From Tetrahymena elliotti 4EA (Eukaryota; Ciliophora; Oligohymenophorea; Hymenostomatida; Tetrahymenidae), in contig JH720300.1 of NCBI GenBank assembly GCA_000231825.2, forward strand, positions 360,178 to 424,177: 64,000 nucleotides of DNA, in the 5' to 3' direction. Under the pieces are notes generated by a model, which searched no databases, was not told the origin of the DNA, and saw only the letters and a list, made by a program, of their open reading frames with translations. Position numbers and translations under genes: made by a program. How positions within the stretch are numbered: position 1 is the stretch's first letter; each line of letters begins with the position of its first letter. This document shows, one piece after another, positions 52,198 to 64,000 of the stretch.

Positions 52198-55100
52198 GAA
52201 TGCAATCGAGACACTTTTCTAAAAATTAGTTAAATAGACAACTAACTAACTAATTATCAAACCAATAGCAAAAATTTTTATTCTATTTTAATTGAAAGCA
52301 TTTTTCAGGATTTCTGAGCAGAAACTTCATAAACATATTTAAATAATAAGTTAGTTTAATCATTTCATAAAATTTATAATTTTTTAGGTCAAAAAATACT
52401 CTATCCTTTGAATTATAATCATTAGTTGTAAGTAGTTTACTAAGTATTTTCTTAGCAAATAACATCAGATAAACAAATCAATAAATATAAAGTTCTTTTG
52501 AAATCACAAAAAATTAACTTTGAAAATAATTAGAAATTGATCATACACTAACAACTTCAATATTCTTTTATTTAATTCCATACAAATTTAATATATAGTT
52601 TGCTACTAAAAATTATTAATTCCCTTAATAATTTAAATAAATTTATTTGGCGTAATTGTTATTGCTTCTTTATATTTTATTTATTTATTCATTAAGGCTA
52701 GCTCATTTATTCATTTGATTTTGATGAGGTCATTAAAATCACTATTTCATTTTCAGTGATTTTTAATTCAAAGTACATCACAAAATTATTATTTTTTTTA
52801 CCAAATTTACTCATAAAAATAAAGCGATAAAATGCATAAATATTTTAAATAGGTTATTAGCTCCCATGGAATTCAAATCAGAATACATCATGTTATATAT
52901 GTTTTATATACTTCAAAAGCCAATAATGAGAAAGCATCATGTCTTTTGGCTACTACTGTTTTCAGAATTTTACCATTTTAAGTTTTTTAACTTTTTAATT
53001 TTTCTATATGATGAAAAGATTAGGTAAAAATAAAAGTATTTTAAGAATATCTACAAATTTTTATTGACCAAAAAGTGGAAAAAATAATAAAAATATTTTA
53101 ATTTTAATGGATTATTTGATATTTAGGAAATTTATTCATTTAAAAAATGACATTTTTAATTTGAAATTCTCCTACATTTTTTCTAATAAAGTAAATAAAT
53201 AAAAAAATATGTAATTTTTGTTGAACTGTCAGTATTATTTCTTATTTCAAATAATAAAAGTAAGGAAGTCCAATAACCCAAAAAACTCAAAATAACAAAG
53301 CAAAGCACAGTAAAATAGATGAATATTCAGAGCAAGACTAAATTATTAAAATGGTCAAAGAGGTTTGATCTTTCTAAATTATTTTTAACTTGCTTTAATT
53401 GTAATAGAAAAATGCATTTTTGATAGCGACGCTAATAAAAAGAAAATTTTCAAACCTCTTTACTAGAAATCCTTTTGAATAATCTAAAAACAAGCAAGCG
53501 ATCCTAATATTTTCAATTTATTTGAAAAAGAAAAATCAATTAATCTTTCACAATTACAATTCTGTTTTTTGTTTTTCTTTTTTCTAGAAAGTGAAACAAG
53601 ATAATAGATAAATGAATTGTTTTTAGAGTTAGGTTTAATAATAGAATATATAATTTTTGTTTCTTTTCCACCATTTTCATTTTTTTTACTTGATTTTTGT
53701 TTGATTTTAGTAGTTCATTTATTAAATTAATAAGAGAAAGAAAAAGAATTAGCATTTGATTTAAATATTCTTCAAATAGTATCTGATAAGAAATTTAAAT
53801 ATTCTCACAAATCAGATACATAGTTTGATCTCATAGCCTTTTAATTTTTAAAAGTAGCAAGTAAATAGTTTGTATAAATATTCAAATCAGAAGTGAAATA
53901 GTAAAGTTAGACAAGCCATGATTTAGAAAGTGTTTTCTATAAAATAAAGTTTTTAATGTGTTTGTTTCATTTGAGTTCAAATAAGATTATATCCTTGAGA
54001 ACTAATGTTTTCTTTCATATAATATTGTTTGTAATAAATAATGAAAAGATTTAGGATATCCATTTAAAATAGTTTTTATTCGATGATTTGAGGTACAAAG
54101 AAATTAAAAATAAAACAAATAAATATTAATATCCTTGAATTCATTTTAGTTTATTAGTTGTTAAACATAAACACTAAAAGAGTGTAGGTTTTAAATTTTG
54201 TTTGAATAAATTAAAAAATTTGTTCTAATTAGTTTAAAAAAATGAAGAATAAGTAAAAGTGAATTTAAATCGCAATTAAAATTATTTCTAGTAAAGATTG
54301 AGGTATTTTTGTCAAAAAATTACTAAAAATGGTTTATTTAAAATAATAAATATCTAATGAATTAAAAATATGTACAATTTATTATTGTTTATATTTTAAA
54401 AAAATATGGTAAGGTACTTAAAATATTCAATTTAGATAATTACTCTTTTTTTTTATATATGAAATAAACATTTAAAATATTTTAATAAGGTTTCAAATAA
54501 TATTTTTTAAATATTTTAATAGATAATAAAAGAAAATGAAATATTTTAAATTTTATTTGGTCTGATGTGTCTTATGTATTTAAAAATTTTTTCTATCAGA
54601 AAAAGTAAAAGAAAACTATAAGTTAGCACATAAATAGGATCAAAAAATAAATCAAAAAAATGTTTAAGAATTCTTAAAAATTATTTTTTAAAAAAATAAA
54701 AAACTTAATTTAAAGATCAATTTATAAAATAATCCTCATTATTTAATGATAAATATTTATTTAGCCATTCTTTGAATCAGTTTCATTTAGAATTTACCTT
54801 TCATATGCTTTAAGTATTTATTTGAGCTCCAATTATCTCTTTAATAATAGTTAACTACTTAGATTTTAAAAAAAGCTTTATTTTAATTAATAACTTGAAA
54901 TAAAAATTAATGAGTTTGTTATCAGTTTATCATCTTTATATTTTTTACCACATAAGGTAATGATGCAAATTTTTTTGATAAATATTAAGGAATAAGTAAT
55001 TCAAAAAAATGAAGAGTTATAATAAAAATTTTATTTTAAATTCTATTTCTCTCAATACAAATTAAAGGAATTGTTTAAATTTATTCATTTTTTATTAAAC

Positions 55101-56129
55101 AAAGAAGACAAGATCATTATCATACTATCATAGTAAAAATTAATAAAAAGGGATAGAAAAAAATTCATTTTTGAATAAAATTTTCTTAATTGCAAGTAGT
55201 GTCCTTAAAATTTCATTTTAGAACTTAACTGTTTATGATAGCAGAAAATTTATATTTCTTTTTATCAAGTATTACATATAAATGTTAAAAAAACAGATTA
55301 ATAAAAATTTAAAAAAAACCTACTTTCATTTTAGAAGTAGGGGTGAAGTTGAGAAATTAATTTTTTTGAAAAGGCATAGATAATATTGTAAATTTATATG
55401 AATGAAATAGGTTAATAAAATGTATTGATTTAATTAGTAGCAAATTTTATTAGATTCCTTTTTCTTTTTAAAAATATTTATAAATTAAAAAATAAAACTT
55501 CCAATTGATAAATCAAAAAAAAATATTTAAAGAGCTTTGCAAAATTTTTAAAGCTGAATTTTTATTAATTTTCTATTTAAGATAAAATGTATTAAACATT
55601 TTTCTGAAAAGGAATACAAAATTTAGAAAATAAATAAACTTATCATTTGAAGATTTACTATTATCTTTAATATTCATCATTTTTAGCTAAAAAAGGGTTT
55701 TTAAAGTAAATTTTTAAAGAAAAAAAAATGATTTCATAATTTAAAAAAATAGAATTTATTTTATTTATCTGAAAAAAGTAATTTGAATTTAAATATTTTC
55801 TCTAGAATCATTTTAGAAATATCTTTTTTTTACAGATGGAGCAAATAAACATAGATTAAGATAAAAAAAACAAAATTACTTATGAAAGTATGTTTAAATA
55901 TTATCAAATTTTAAACTAAGATATTTAGAGAATAATAATTAGAAAATAAATATTTGAAAAATAAATGGTATTAAAAGCAAATTCAAGTAAAGATTGTTTA
56001 GTTTTTTATTAGAAATATTTGATTTGAAAGAATTTTTTATGAATATAAATAATAATAACAGTATTTATATAAATAGGATGAGTATATAGATAGATTGCAA
56101 TTAATTTTTTATTGAAGTAATGTTTTATT

Positions 56130-56163
56130 TAGTTAGTTAGTCAGTCAGTCAGTTAGTTAGTTA
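56130..56163. repeat. GTTA/GTCA tetranucleotide repeat
   Basis: Short tract of AGTT units, then AGTC units, then AGTT again, about eight units in all. The symmetric change from T to C and back suggests one substituted unit that spread by slippage. No function is implied. Confidence 0.7.
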
Positions 56164-56596
56164 TATAAATTTTATTGGTTGCTTTTGAATTTTTTAATTA
56201 ATATAATCAAAATTTATTTTAATCATTTTTTAAGCATAGATTTTGTGGGATTGTGCATGGATCTGAAGGCCTTCCTTACTGATTTCATTTTATTGATTTA
56301 TTCTTAGTTTTTATCTTACTTTTCTAGGAATTAAGATTAATTAAAATTTGAGGTTGTTTCAGAGGGGGCTGCAGCTTATTAATAATTTGTCCTCATATGA
56401 TGCAAATTATTTTTGTTATTTGAGTCATGAGATCTTTGTTAATCACTTATAGATATAACATCATCTATTTAATTAGAATTTGAAAAAAGATAATCCATCA
56501 AAAATAATTCACTTAAAATTTCATTATTCAGAAAGAGATATTCAAAACAATCCATTTATTTTTTATAAAATAGTCAAAAATTTATTATTAATTTAT

Positions 56597-58283
56597 TCAA
56601 AACAATTCAAAATGTATTGTGTGATTGCTAAATATCTTCAAAGAAGATAAAATAAAAATATAATGAATTCTATCATATTCTTATTTATCAATATTAAGTG
56701 ATATTTTTTCAATTAAATAAATTAAAATTTTACGTCCACGCCAATCAAAATCATTATTGCTTGCTCCAATAATGCTAATGCTATTTACAGATTCGTAATA
56801 CAATAAACCGTTTTCACTCAAGATTTCTCTAATCTTTATTTTTCTCAACTTAACTGAAGCAAAAAAGGAGAAAATCATAAAGAACAATAATATTATATTA
56901 ACAGAGAGGAAAGCTGCTCTCATTTTATTGAAGTCTTTCTATACTTCCTTAAAGCATCCACTTTAATTATCTGGTATTCCCTTTGAAGTCTATATAAAAT
57001 ATAATTTAATATTTCATTTAATATTTCATTTCAAGTAATAAAAAATATTTTATATAAATATGATTGTCTGTTTTAAAACAAATGATGAAAATTAATTCAA
57101 TTTTAGAATTCAAATTTTAAATAAAGCATGAAAGGAAGTGATTGAGATATTTTTATTTGAAATAAATTAGTATTCCAGGATTTAGATAAACTTTTGAAGT
57201 TCACCTGAAAAACTAATTTTTTAATATTTTTCTAAACTATAAAATTTATTTGTTGCTGCTCTATATGAAACCTTCTTTATAAAAGATAAAATTTAATTGG
57301 TATTCAGAGATTTGTTAATAGTTGAAAGTGAGTAATTCGGATTTATATTTTTATTTTCGGATATCAATAATGAATGTACTTTGTTAAGTTAATTCCATTT
57401 AGATATATTTGCTAACTACAAATCAAAATTTATGGTTTCAAATTTATTTATTTCATTCATTTCTTCAAATTAAGATATAGGTAGGGTGCTTACATAGAAA
57501 TTGTTAAATCTTTTATAAATTCATTTATATTTTGTTTGTTTAAAAGCAAAGCTTCACTTGCTTTTATTAATTCATGCACAAATATTTGTGATCTTTTTTG
57601 ATAAAACAGCATAACCATAAAATGTATCAAAATATATTTTTTACTCCAACAAATGTGAAAGCAGGGTTGTGGCTGCAAAATCCAGCACATGAATAAGTCT
57701 TTTCCATCTATTTAAGTTTATCAAAAGTATCTGTCTCTAACTTACCTTATTCAGGCCTGCAGAGAGAGATATCTTCAGCCCCTTAAACAGTTGAGTAGTT
57801 CATAGAATATAAAACTGATGAAGAATAATATTATAAATCATTTTAATTAATCTTGCATTAACATGAATGACAAAAACTATTGTAGGCTTACTTTCCTTCA
57901 TCATAAACTTCTTTGCCCCAAAGATCATATAATTTATTTATTTTGCAAGTAGACTCATTAGAATTAGTAGTATATTAGCTCATTGTAATTCCACCCATTA
58001 ATGTTACTATTAAATAAAGCAAAGCTCCAAATAACAAAGCCCTTATAGAACCTTGTGCTCCATCATAATTTTTTTTAATGTTGAGAGAATAAGTGACTCT
58101 AGCAAGTATCAATGAGCCAAAGAATCCTGTAATAATCATAAATATTAAACTGAATAAAACAAGTTAAGGAAGTTATCCACCCCAACTTTCTCCACCTTAT
58201 ACGATATATAATGAGGCAATAATCAAGGGGATAATATTTGAAAACAGAGTTATCAACTGAATTGCCTGTAAATAAGGTTTCAT
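56597..58283 (-). CDS. Tetraspanin-like four-pass membrane protein
   Basis: Two exons, 57645-58283 and 56597-56989, joined in phase 0 across a 655-nt intron; 343 residues. Tetraspanins organise membrane partners through a Cys-rich large loop between TM3 and TM4. Seen in order: TM1 near LITLFSNIIPLIIASLYIV, a small Gly-rich loop, TM2 near LVLFSLIFMIITGFFGSLIL, a short cytosolic turn, TM3 ALLFGALLYLIVTLMGGITM, then a large loop with many cysteines (SFCHSCQC, SLCRPEQ, YSCAGFCSHN, SGCFKEV), and TM4 AAFLSVNIILLFFMIFSFFA followed by a basic KLRKIK tail. The classical CCG motif is absent; CHSCQC may stand in for it. The last 30 or so residues are AT-rich and the true end could be earlier by splicing. 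The first exon runs unbroken through 57891, where a donor-like site is not needed. Confidence 0.75.
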
Positions 58284-60472
58284 TTTAAAACAACTTATTT
58301 ATTATTTATTGGGAGGGATTATTCTAAAAAAATAGACTTCCTTAATTTTTTTGTAATTAAATAGCTAAATAGCAATTAAACAGACTTATTTTTCTCAGAA
58401 TTACCCAAATGATAATCAATCAATACATAAACTTTTTTCTATTAAAGTTAACAAATCTAATTTGATATTTATTTATTCAAATCCTCTAAAAAAGTAAATT
58501 ATGCATTTGGTTTCTATTCAACTCATATATATTTAGTATCAAAATAGTAATTTCTTTATATGTGAGTAGGCAAATATTTATGTCAAATAAATTAAATTCA
58601 TATTTATCTGACTGACTGATTGAATGACTTGATATTTGTGAATTCAAGTAGAAATTTAGCATGCATAGAATGAAAAATTTGTTTCTTTTATCAATTATAA
58701 CATTTTCTTAATTTGTTTGTTAATTAATTCCTCTTACCTTTCTTTCATTTTACAAATTTCAATAACTAAGTTACTTTTTTATCAATTTTTTACAAAATAA
58801 GGAGCTATTTTTAGTTAAGCAAATATTAAAAAATATGTCTGTAAACAAACACTTCACATAAATTTTATATTTTAAACATGAAGGTTTCTCAAAATAAAAT
58901 CTTTGAGAAATAAAATATTCTTTATTAATTTATAAATATGAAAAGAGAAATTAGAAGAGAAGTAAGAAAACATTCAGATATTATTTTAAGAAATAAATGA
59001 TAAAAAGATTTAATTTACAGTTAATAATATTATTAATTTAAATTTTATAAGAGTGCTTTAAAAAATATTTATTGTATTTAATCGATATACATTTTGCTTT
59101 TAATATTCAAAGATACAAATATATTTTGTTTGAATGTAAAATTTTTATGTTAGTTTTCCACATTACCTAACACATATTTAAAATTTATTTATGCCAGTTA
59201 ATATTTTAATTATTTATTTATTGAAAGATAACTATTTTAAAACTACATTGATTAAACAATATTAATCTCTCAGCAAATTGTATTTGTGGTAAAAGTTACT
59301 TTTTTTATCCAAAATTCACAAATGAATGGAAAAAAAGTAAATAAACTTAAAAGGATAATTAATTATTTAGAATACAAACAAAATAAAAGAACATAAAAAT
59401 TAAAAGTTAATTCAGTTAATATTTGGTAATACAATCAGTTAAAATAAATAAATTACTGATAAAAATAATTTAGATATTCCAAGTAATAAATTATTAACTA
59501 ATTAATAGGCGCTTCTAAATATCTTTTTTTTTCTATTGGAGAATTTAATTTTTTTAGTCAAAAATACAAAAGAGAAAATAAAAATATTATCATTAAAATC
59601 CAAAAATAAATTGAAAATATTTTTTTGTAAATAAAGTTAATTGAATTTGTGGAATAATATGATCACTATCTTTTAATTTTTTTAAAAATTTGAACTTAAG
59701 AATAATTATATCTATTAGGTAAAATTCTAACTTAGTTTTGCAAACAATTATTTAATTTTATTAATTTCATTTTGATATTTCACAATTTTTAAATTAAAAT
59801 AATTTTTTTTAAATTAAATTTACCACAATAATTTGAATAAAATAAATTAATTTGTTATAAATATTTAATTGTTTCTCTAAATTCGATTATTACTTACATA
59901 AAAAATTCAAATAATACTGAGGAAATTTAAGTTTCCAAAAATATATGTTTGGATAATTTAAGAATAAATTTGACAGGCAATAGTTAAAACATTCTTAAAA
60001 CGATTGTTTTTGAATGAATTTATTGATAAATAAAAATAAAAGAACTTTTGTAAAATTAAAGGAACAAAATAATATAAATTTAAACATAAAATAGGTTTAT
60101 TGATGAAAATAAATTAAAAAATCTAGTTTATGTCTTAAAGGTAAAGTCTGACTTTCTTATAATGCATAATTCATAAATAAAAAAGTTTTTTTTATAAATA
60201 ATTAAAAATCCAAATGTTAAAAATTATTTAAATTTGTATAACTTAATTAAAAGTAAATTCAGGTTAATTTTTAAGATTAATTAATAAAGGAAGGTTTTTG
60301 GCTTGTTTGTGATTGATGAATTGTTTGATTATTTTGTTTCGGGGAGTTAATTATTTATTGTTAAGAAGAGAAGAGTTATACTTAGTTTCAAAATACATAA
60401 ATTTAGATACTACTGAGTTATTATTATTATACATGAAGAAATATTAAATCTTAGATGATATACATATATTAA
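58284..60472. other. AT-rich spacer
   Basis: About 2.2 kb between two minus-strand genes. Only A/T-rich sequence is seen, with a tract of TCTGACTGACTGATTGAATGACTT near 58607-58630 as minor slippage. It should hold the tetraspanin promoter and the scramblase-like 3' UTR. Confidence 0.55.
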
Positions 60473-61402
60473 TCAAAATTCGAATGAAACATCAGCTCCT
60501 TAGCCTAAAAGAAGATTTTTCATTTTTTGGGCCATATATAAAAGAGCTTCTAAGAGGACAAATGAAGTAACATTTCCACCTCCTTATGTAAGGTTTATAT
60601 CTATTTCTCTGAAAGAACCAAGGTTATCAGATTTAAATTTAGCGGTACCTATTTCATTGTCATCTCCATTAACTATAGTGAATTCAGTTTTTTCATTACA
60701 GCATTTAAAGTAAGATAAATAAAGGAGAGAACAACAGCAGCAGAAGAGCAAACTGAATTAACGATTTTAGAAAATAGCAACTCTGTTTCCATTTGATTCT
60801 CCTGCAACTTAAAATGAACCACAGCTTCCTCTATTTAAAGCTACTGTACCAAACATATCTCTTTAACCAGTTTATAAATTATAAATTTAAGCAGATGTGT
60901 TTTTTACTTAGACTACAGCAAAGGGTTCACTGAAGTCTGTTAATTCAATCGTAGCATCTCCCTTAGCGTTTGCATAACCATGAGCAAAAGGAGTAGATTT
61001 ATCTCTACCATAAATACCGAATTTGTAGCCTCCTTCAGGACGGAAATTAGTATCCATGTATCTGACAGTAAAAGTATTGTTTCCTTTGATTGCATTCAAG
61101 AGGGCATCTATGGATTAAAATGGAGGAGTTCCAGGAGTTTACATACCTTAGTTACCTTAGGGTAAGAAGGCTTGATTTGCTACTGGTAAAGGCTAAGCAA
61201 TTTAGAGGACAGGTTGAATAGGCTATTGAACCATTACTTAAGGTTAAACATAGACTTAAGGTTGCATCATAACTTAAGGCTATTATTGATAAATAACTTA
61301 TTGTTATTATGGAGGATACATAACTTAAGGTTGCATAGGTTGCATTTATACAACTTGTGGTTGCTAATAATATCCTGGTTGTTGTTGTTGTTATACGTAC
61401 AT
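60473..61402 (-). CDS. Scramblase-like (Tubby/LURP-fold) protein with Gln/Pro-rich head
   Basis: Single exon, 309 residues. The first ~90 residues are Gln/Pro/Val-rich with a loose repeat of QPQV(M/Y) (MMQPQVYVQPQVMVQQP). The remainder resembles phospholipid scramblases and related beta-barrel folds: KGNNTFTVRYMDTNF, YKFGIYGRD, EPFAVVQVKNTSAQIY, FGTVALNRGSCGSF, then a cysteine cluster SLLFCCCCSLLYLSYFKCCN and a C-terminal hydrophobic helix SFVLLEALLYMAQKM. In scramblases a proline-rich head, a palmitoylated Cys cluster and a final hydrophobic helix occur in this order, and the family moves lipids between membrane leaflets or binds DNA. Assignment rests on architecture, not on a scored alignment. 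The ATG gives MYVQQQQQPG; no stop closely precedes it. Confidence 0.7.
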
Positions 61403-62943
61403 TTAAATTATATTTTTCTGAGTAAAAATGTTATCTTTTATTATTTAATAAAAAAATTGCTTTATTTATTTGTTATTTTTAATAATTTTTTGTTAATAAA
61501 TAATTTATTCACTCAAATATAAACTCTTCCTCTAAATTAATCAATGATTCTCATTATGTTCCTAAGCTATCTCTTCTATTTGCTTGAGGAGCTCTCTGCA
61601 TCTATCTAATAGGCTTGCAGGAATTATTTTTTATTTATTAATTTAGAGTGGTAGATCACAGGTAGTTAGCACAATATTATGTATATAGATCTAAACTACT
61701 TTCTCAATTTCGAGCAGTCAAAACAAGCAACTTTTGTATAAATTTTGCATAATAAATTCTATATAATTACATCAAAGTTGCCCAAAAATATGAGTTTCAG
61801 CTCTACACTTTCTTGAAGAGTAAATAGACGCATTTTATTTTATCATTCAATTAGCCATTTTTCTTCTAGAAAGGTTTGTGGCAAAAATAGCAAAATAAAT
61901 TTCAAAAATACACATGTTAGATATACGACAGACATTAAATAGATATATAAATATTTTCTTTCTCTTTTTTCATTTTAAATACTTAAGTACATCTTGGAAA
62001 ATTTACATTTTTGAACTTTTAGGTTGAAATTTATAATTTATTTTGAGCATTATTATTCATTAATTTATACATTTATTATATTAGAAAGATCATATTATTT
62101 TTAAAAACTAATAAAATCAATCCAAAATAGATGGGTTAGAATCAATAGATAAAAAAATAGATAGTAGATACGTTTAATAATATCTAAGCATAATTGAGCA
62201 AATAATTAGTTAGTCCAATGCAAAATGTAATTTTGATCAATAAGATTAGTATTTTACTTACTTCGAAATTAATCTACTTTTTAAATTTTGAAAGATTCAA
62301 ACAAAGAATTTATAGCTTTTAGTGGCGTTAGGTAGAATACTAAAAACAAATTCGAGTAATGAATAAAAAAAATTATGGTATTAATTTCTTCTTTCAGATT
62401 AAATTTTATTCAACCTCTTAACTGACTAAAAAAAAGTAATAATTTAATTTAAAATTATTTGATTCTTAAAAAAATACAAAGAAGAGCTGTAATAGAATAG
62501 ATAAAATAAATTATGATGCACGAATTCCAAAAAAATATTTAGCCTTAAATTTATGAAATTTATTTGTTAAGATTATCAAAATGAACTACTGCAGATTAAA
62601 AAGTTAGATTAATTACATTTTCTATGAAAAAGTTCTTTAATTTATGTAATTTACATTGAATAAACTTTGATCCTCTAATCTAATTACCCATAACCAATAA
62701 ATAAATAAATTAGATAATTTATATTGTTTATGCTAACCTCTTCAGTATTTTTTTTTTTGATAAAACTTAGAAAGTTAATTAAATTAGACTACAAAAAAAA
62801 ATTAAAAAGGTTTAAAAAGTTAAAAATTTCTTCACTTTTGAATATAATACATCATTAAGGTGAATTTACATAAAATAATGTAAAATTCAACTTTATGGAT
62901 CATTATAAATATAAATGAAATAATTTATGTATTTTCTTTACAA
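61403..62943. other. AT-rich spacer containing one weak ORF
   Basis: About 1.5 kb. The only protein-like content is the minus-strand ORF at 61513-61833, listed separately. Beyond it I see A/T-rich DNA with no other signal. Confidence 0.5.
61513..61833 (-). CDS. Possible small protein, 106 residues
   Basis: An open frame from ATG (61831-61833) to TGA (61513-61515) on the minus strand. It reads MRLFTLQESVELKLIFLGNF at the start and IDAESSSSKQKRQLRNIMRI near the end. Composition is mixed, with Cys, Ser and charged residues and G+C somewhat above the surrounding spacer, which is why it is listed. It lies only 110 bases upstream of the scramblase-like start, on the same strand, so it could instead be leader or an exon of that gene. 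No family recognised and low confidence. Confidence 0.3.
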
Positions 62944-63843
62944 TCAATAAGAACATAGACAAGAGCCATTTTACAAAGATACAATTTAAATTTTTAAAAA
63001 ATAAAAAAATTGTATTAACTTTAAAAAACATTTAATCTTATAATAGAAAAACACAAATGAGATAAAGAAATTATGATAAAAAGCATAACTTATGATCACT
63101 GTAAAACATGTTATACTTTTAAATATTAAATGTGACTCGGATACTAATTAAAATTGACTAACCTTAAGGTATGATATAATTAATTCCTAACACTCCTATT
63201 ACTATAATTTGGATTGAATCTATGTTTGTTAAAAATATTTTATTTTTTATTAATTGAAATTATAAAAATACCTATCTATAAATATATTTAATTTTATCAG
63301 ACGCTTACATTAGCTTATGCCTCTAATCAGGTCTTGCATTCCCTATAACCCTGCATTCTAAAAGCTAAATAAATTTTTCAAACATTTTTTTAAGCCAGAA
63401 AATCTAATAAATTACTCAAATACAACTAAATTCAAACAATATAATTTGGGGTGTTCAGATAAAATTACTCCTAATAATTATGAGTACTACTGATTCATTT
63501 TATAACCTCTATTTTACACAAAATTTAAGTTGAAAATTTTAATTACAAAATAGAAAATAAATGAAATCTTACTGAGGTATATCAAGTTACAAGTGTGTTA
63601 ATTATTTTAATTTATTTAATAGATCACAAATAGGTTTAACTCCATTAATATCTACTCCTTTCTTAGATTGTTTTGCATCTAAATGGGCTTAAGTCCTGTT
63701 ATTTTAATAAAATAGATTTTATCTTTCAAAGAACCTTATTGAATTAAAGATTATACAAAATACTGAGTTACAATTTTTACAATCCTGGTAGTAGCTAAAG
63801 TGAATCATAAAAAGTTTTTATTCCTTTCAAAGATAAATTTGAA
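62944..63843 (-). CDS. Leucine-rich-repeat protein, partial (N-terminus beyond the window or broken)
   Basis: Three phase-consistent minus-strand exons: 63772-63843, 63573-63695 and 63508 downward. They encode repeat-like segments SLQLLPGLQKLTQAHLD, GVKPICDLLNKLKQLTHLQL, LLGVILSEHPKLYCLNLVVF and GMQDLIRGISQCKRLIKLNI, which fit the irregular 25-28-residue leucine-rich repeats common in large Tetrahymena families. The first exon needs an upstream exon, none of which is clear before position 64000. After about 63290 the frame stays open to TGA 62944-62946 but becomes AT-rich, so the real end is uncertain; an alternative splice at about 63390 gives a different C-terminus. This may be a functional gene continuing to the right or a decayed copy. 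Confidence 0.45.
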
Positions 63844-64000
63844 CTGTTATTAAAATTTAATGTTTAATTTTTGAAAAGAGGTTTTTATAATTTTATTTTA
63901 ATTTTATAAAGCTCAAAATAATTTTGTACTTAATTTTATCTAACTTAAAAAAATATTAACTTGAGTGTAATTGAATTCAAAAATAAAATAAAGCTTAAGA

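Noticed and set aside
57490..57690. Minus-strand frame MCWILQPQPCFHICWSKKYI
   Set aside because: It overlaps the end of the tetraspanin first exon in another frame and lies mostly in its intron. The true frame there reads YSCAGFCSHNPAFTFVG.

Overview
This window is macronuclear-type DNA of a ciliate, most likely Tetrahymena. Three things seen in the sequence point there. Composition is roughly 75-80% A+T. Every convincing reading frame uses TAA and TAG inside the protein, at positions where glutamine is expected, and ends only at TGA (genetic code 6). The genes are split by short, very AT-rich GT-AG introns, mostly 50-100 nt. Under the standard code almost all of them would look like pseudogenes. 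All CDS calls here use TGA as the only stop. Gene boundaries and splice sites were worked out by hand from phase and from recognisable protein families.

Layout, left to right. 1-3188 (+): TTC27, a TPR protein cut by the left edge. 4698-5840 (+): a membrane-anchored relative of cytosolic 5'-nucleotidase III. 6842-7873 (-): a J-domain protein, probably mitochondrial. 9486-11728 (+): a coiled-coil protein of unknown function. 12772-17259 (+): a Ser/Asn/Gln-rich protein with a coiled-coil tail; one of its introns holds a 140-bp, nearly perfect palindromic element with a short target-site duplication. 18624-25619 (+): a 2,275-residue Asn/Gln-rich protein encoded almost entirely by one 6.4-kb exon. 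27541-30463 (+): a Ulp/SENP-type SUMO protease. 32963-37262 (+): a PH-domain Ser/Thr kinase. 38919-40362 (-): ABHD13-type alpha/beta hydrolase. 41608-43568 (-): WDR12/Ytm1, ribosome biogenesis. 45113-49697 (+): RPB2, second-largest subunit of RNA polymerase II. 50667-51872 (-): polyubiquitin, interrupted by a 952-base assembly gap. 56597-58283 (-): a tetraspanin-like protein. 60473-61402 (-): a scramblase-like protein with a Gln/Pro-rich head. Near the right edge on the minus strand there are a weak small ORF and exons of a leucine-rich-repeat gene.

This is an ordinary eukaryotic gene string. Neighbours have unrelated housekeeping or ciliate-specific roles, and I see no operon or defence-like cluster. 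Spacers of 0.7-4.7 kb are AT-rich, with tetranucleotide slippage tracts and a few long open stretches that could hide unannotated exons. I found no convincing tRNA, rRNA, CRISPR array or intact transposon.

The items most worth a second look are the palindromic element in the intron at 15970-16109, the recurring short motifs in the giant Asn/Gln-rich protein, the altered fork-loop region of RPB2, the polyubiquitin gap whose length does not fit a whole number of repeats, and several candidate unannotated exons.
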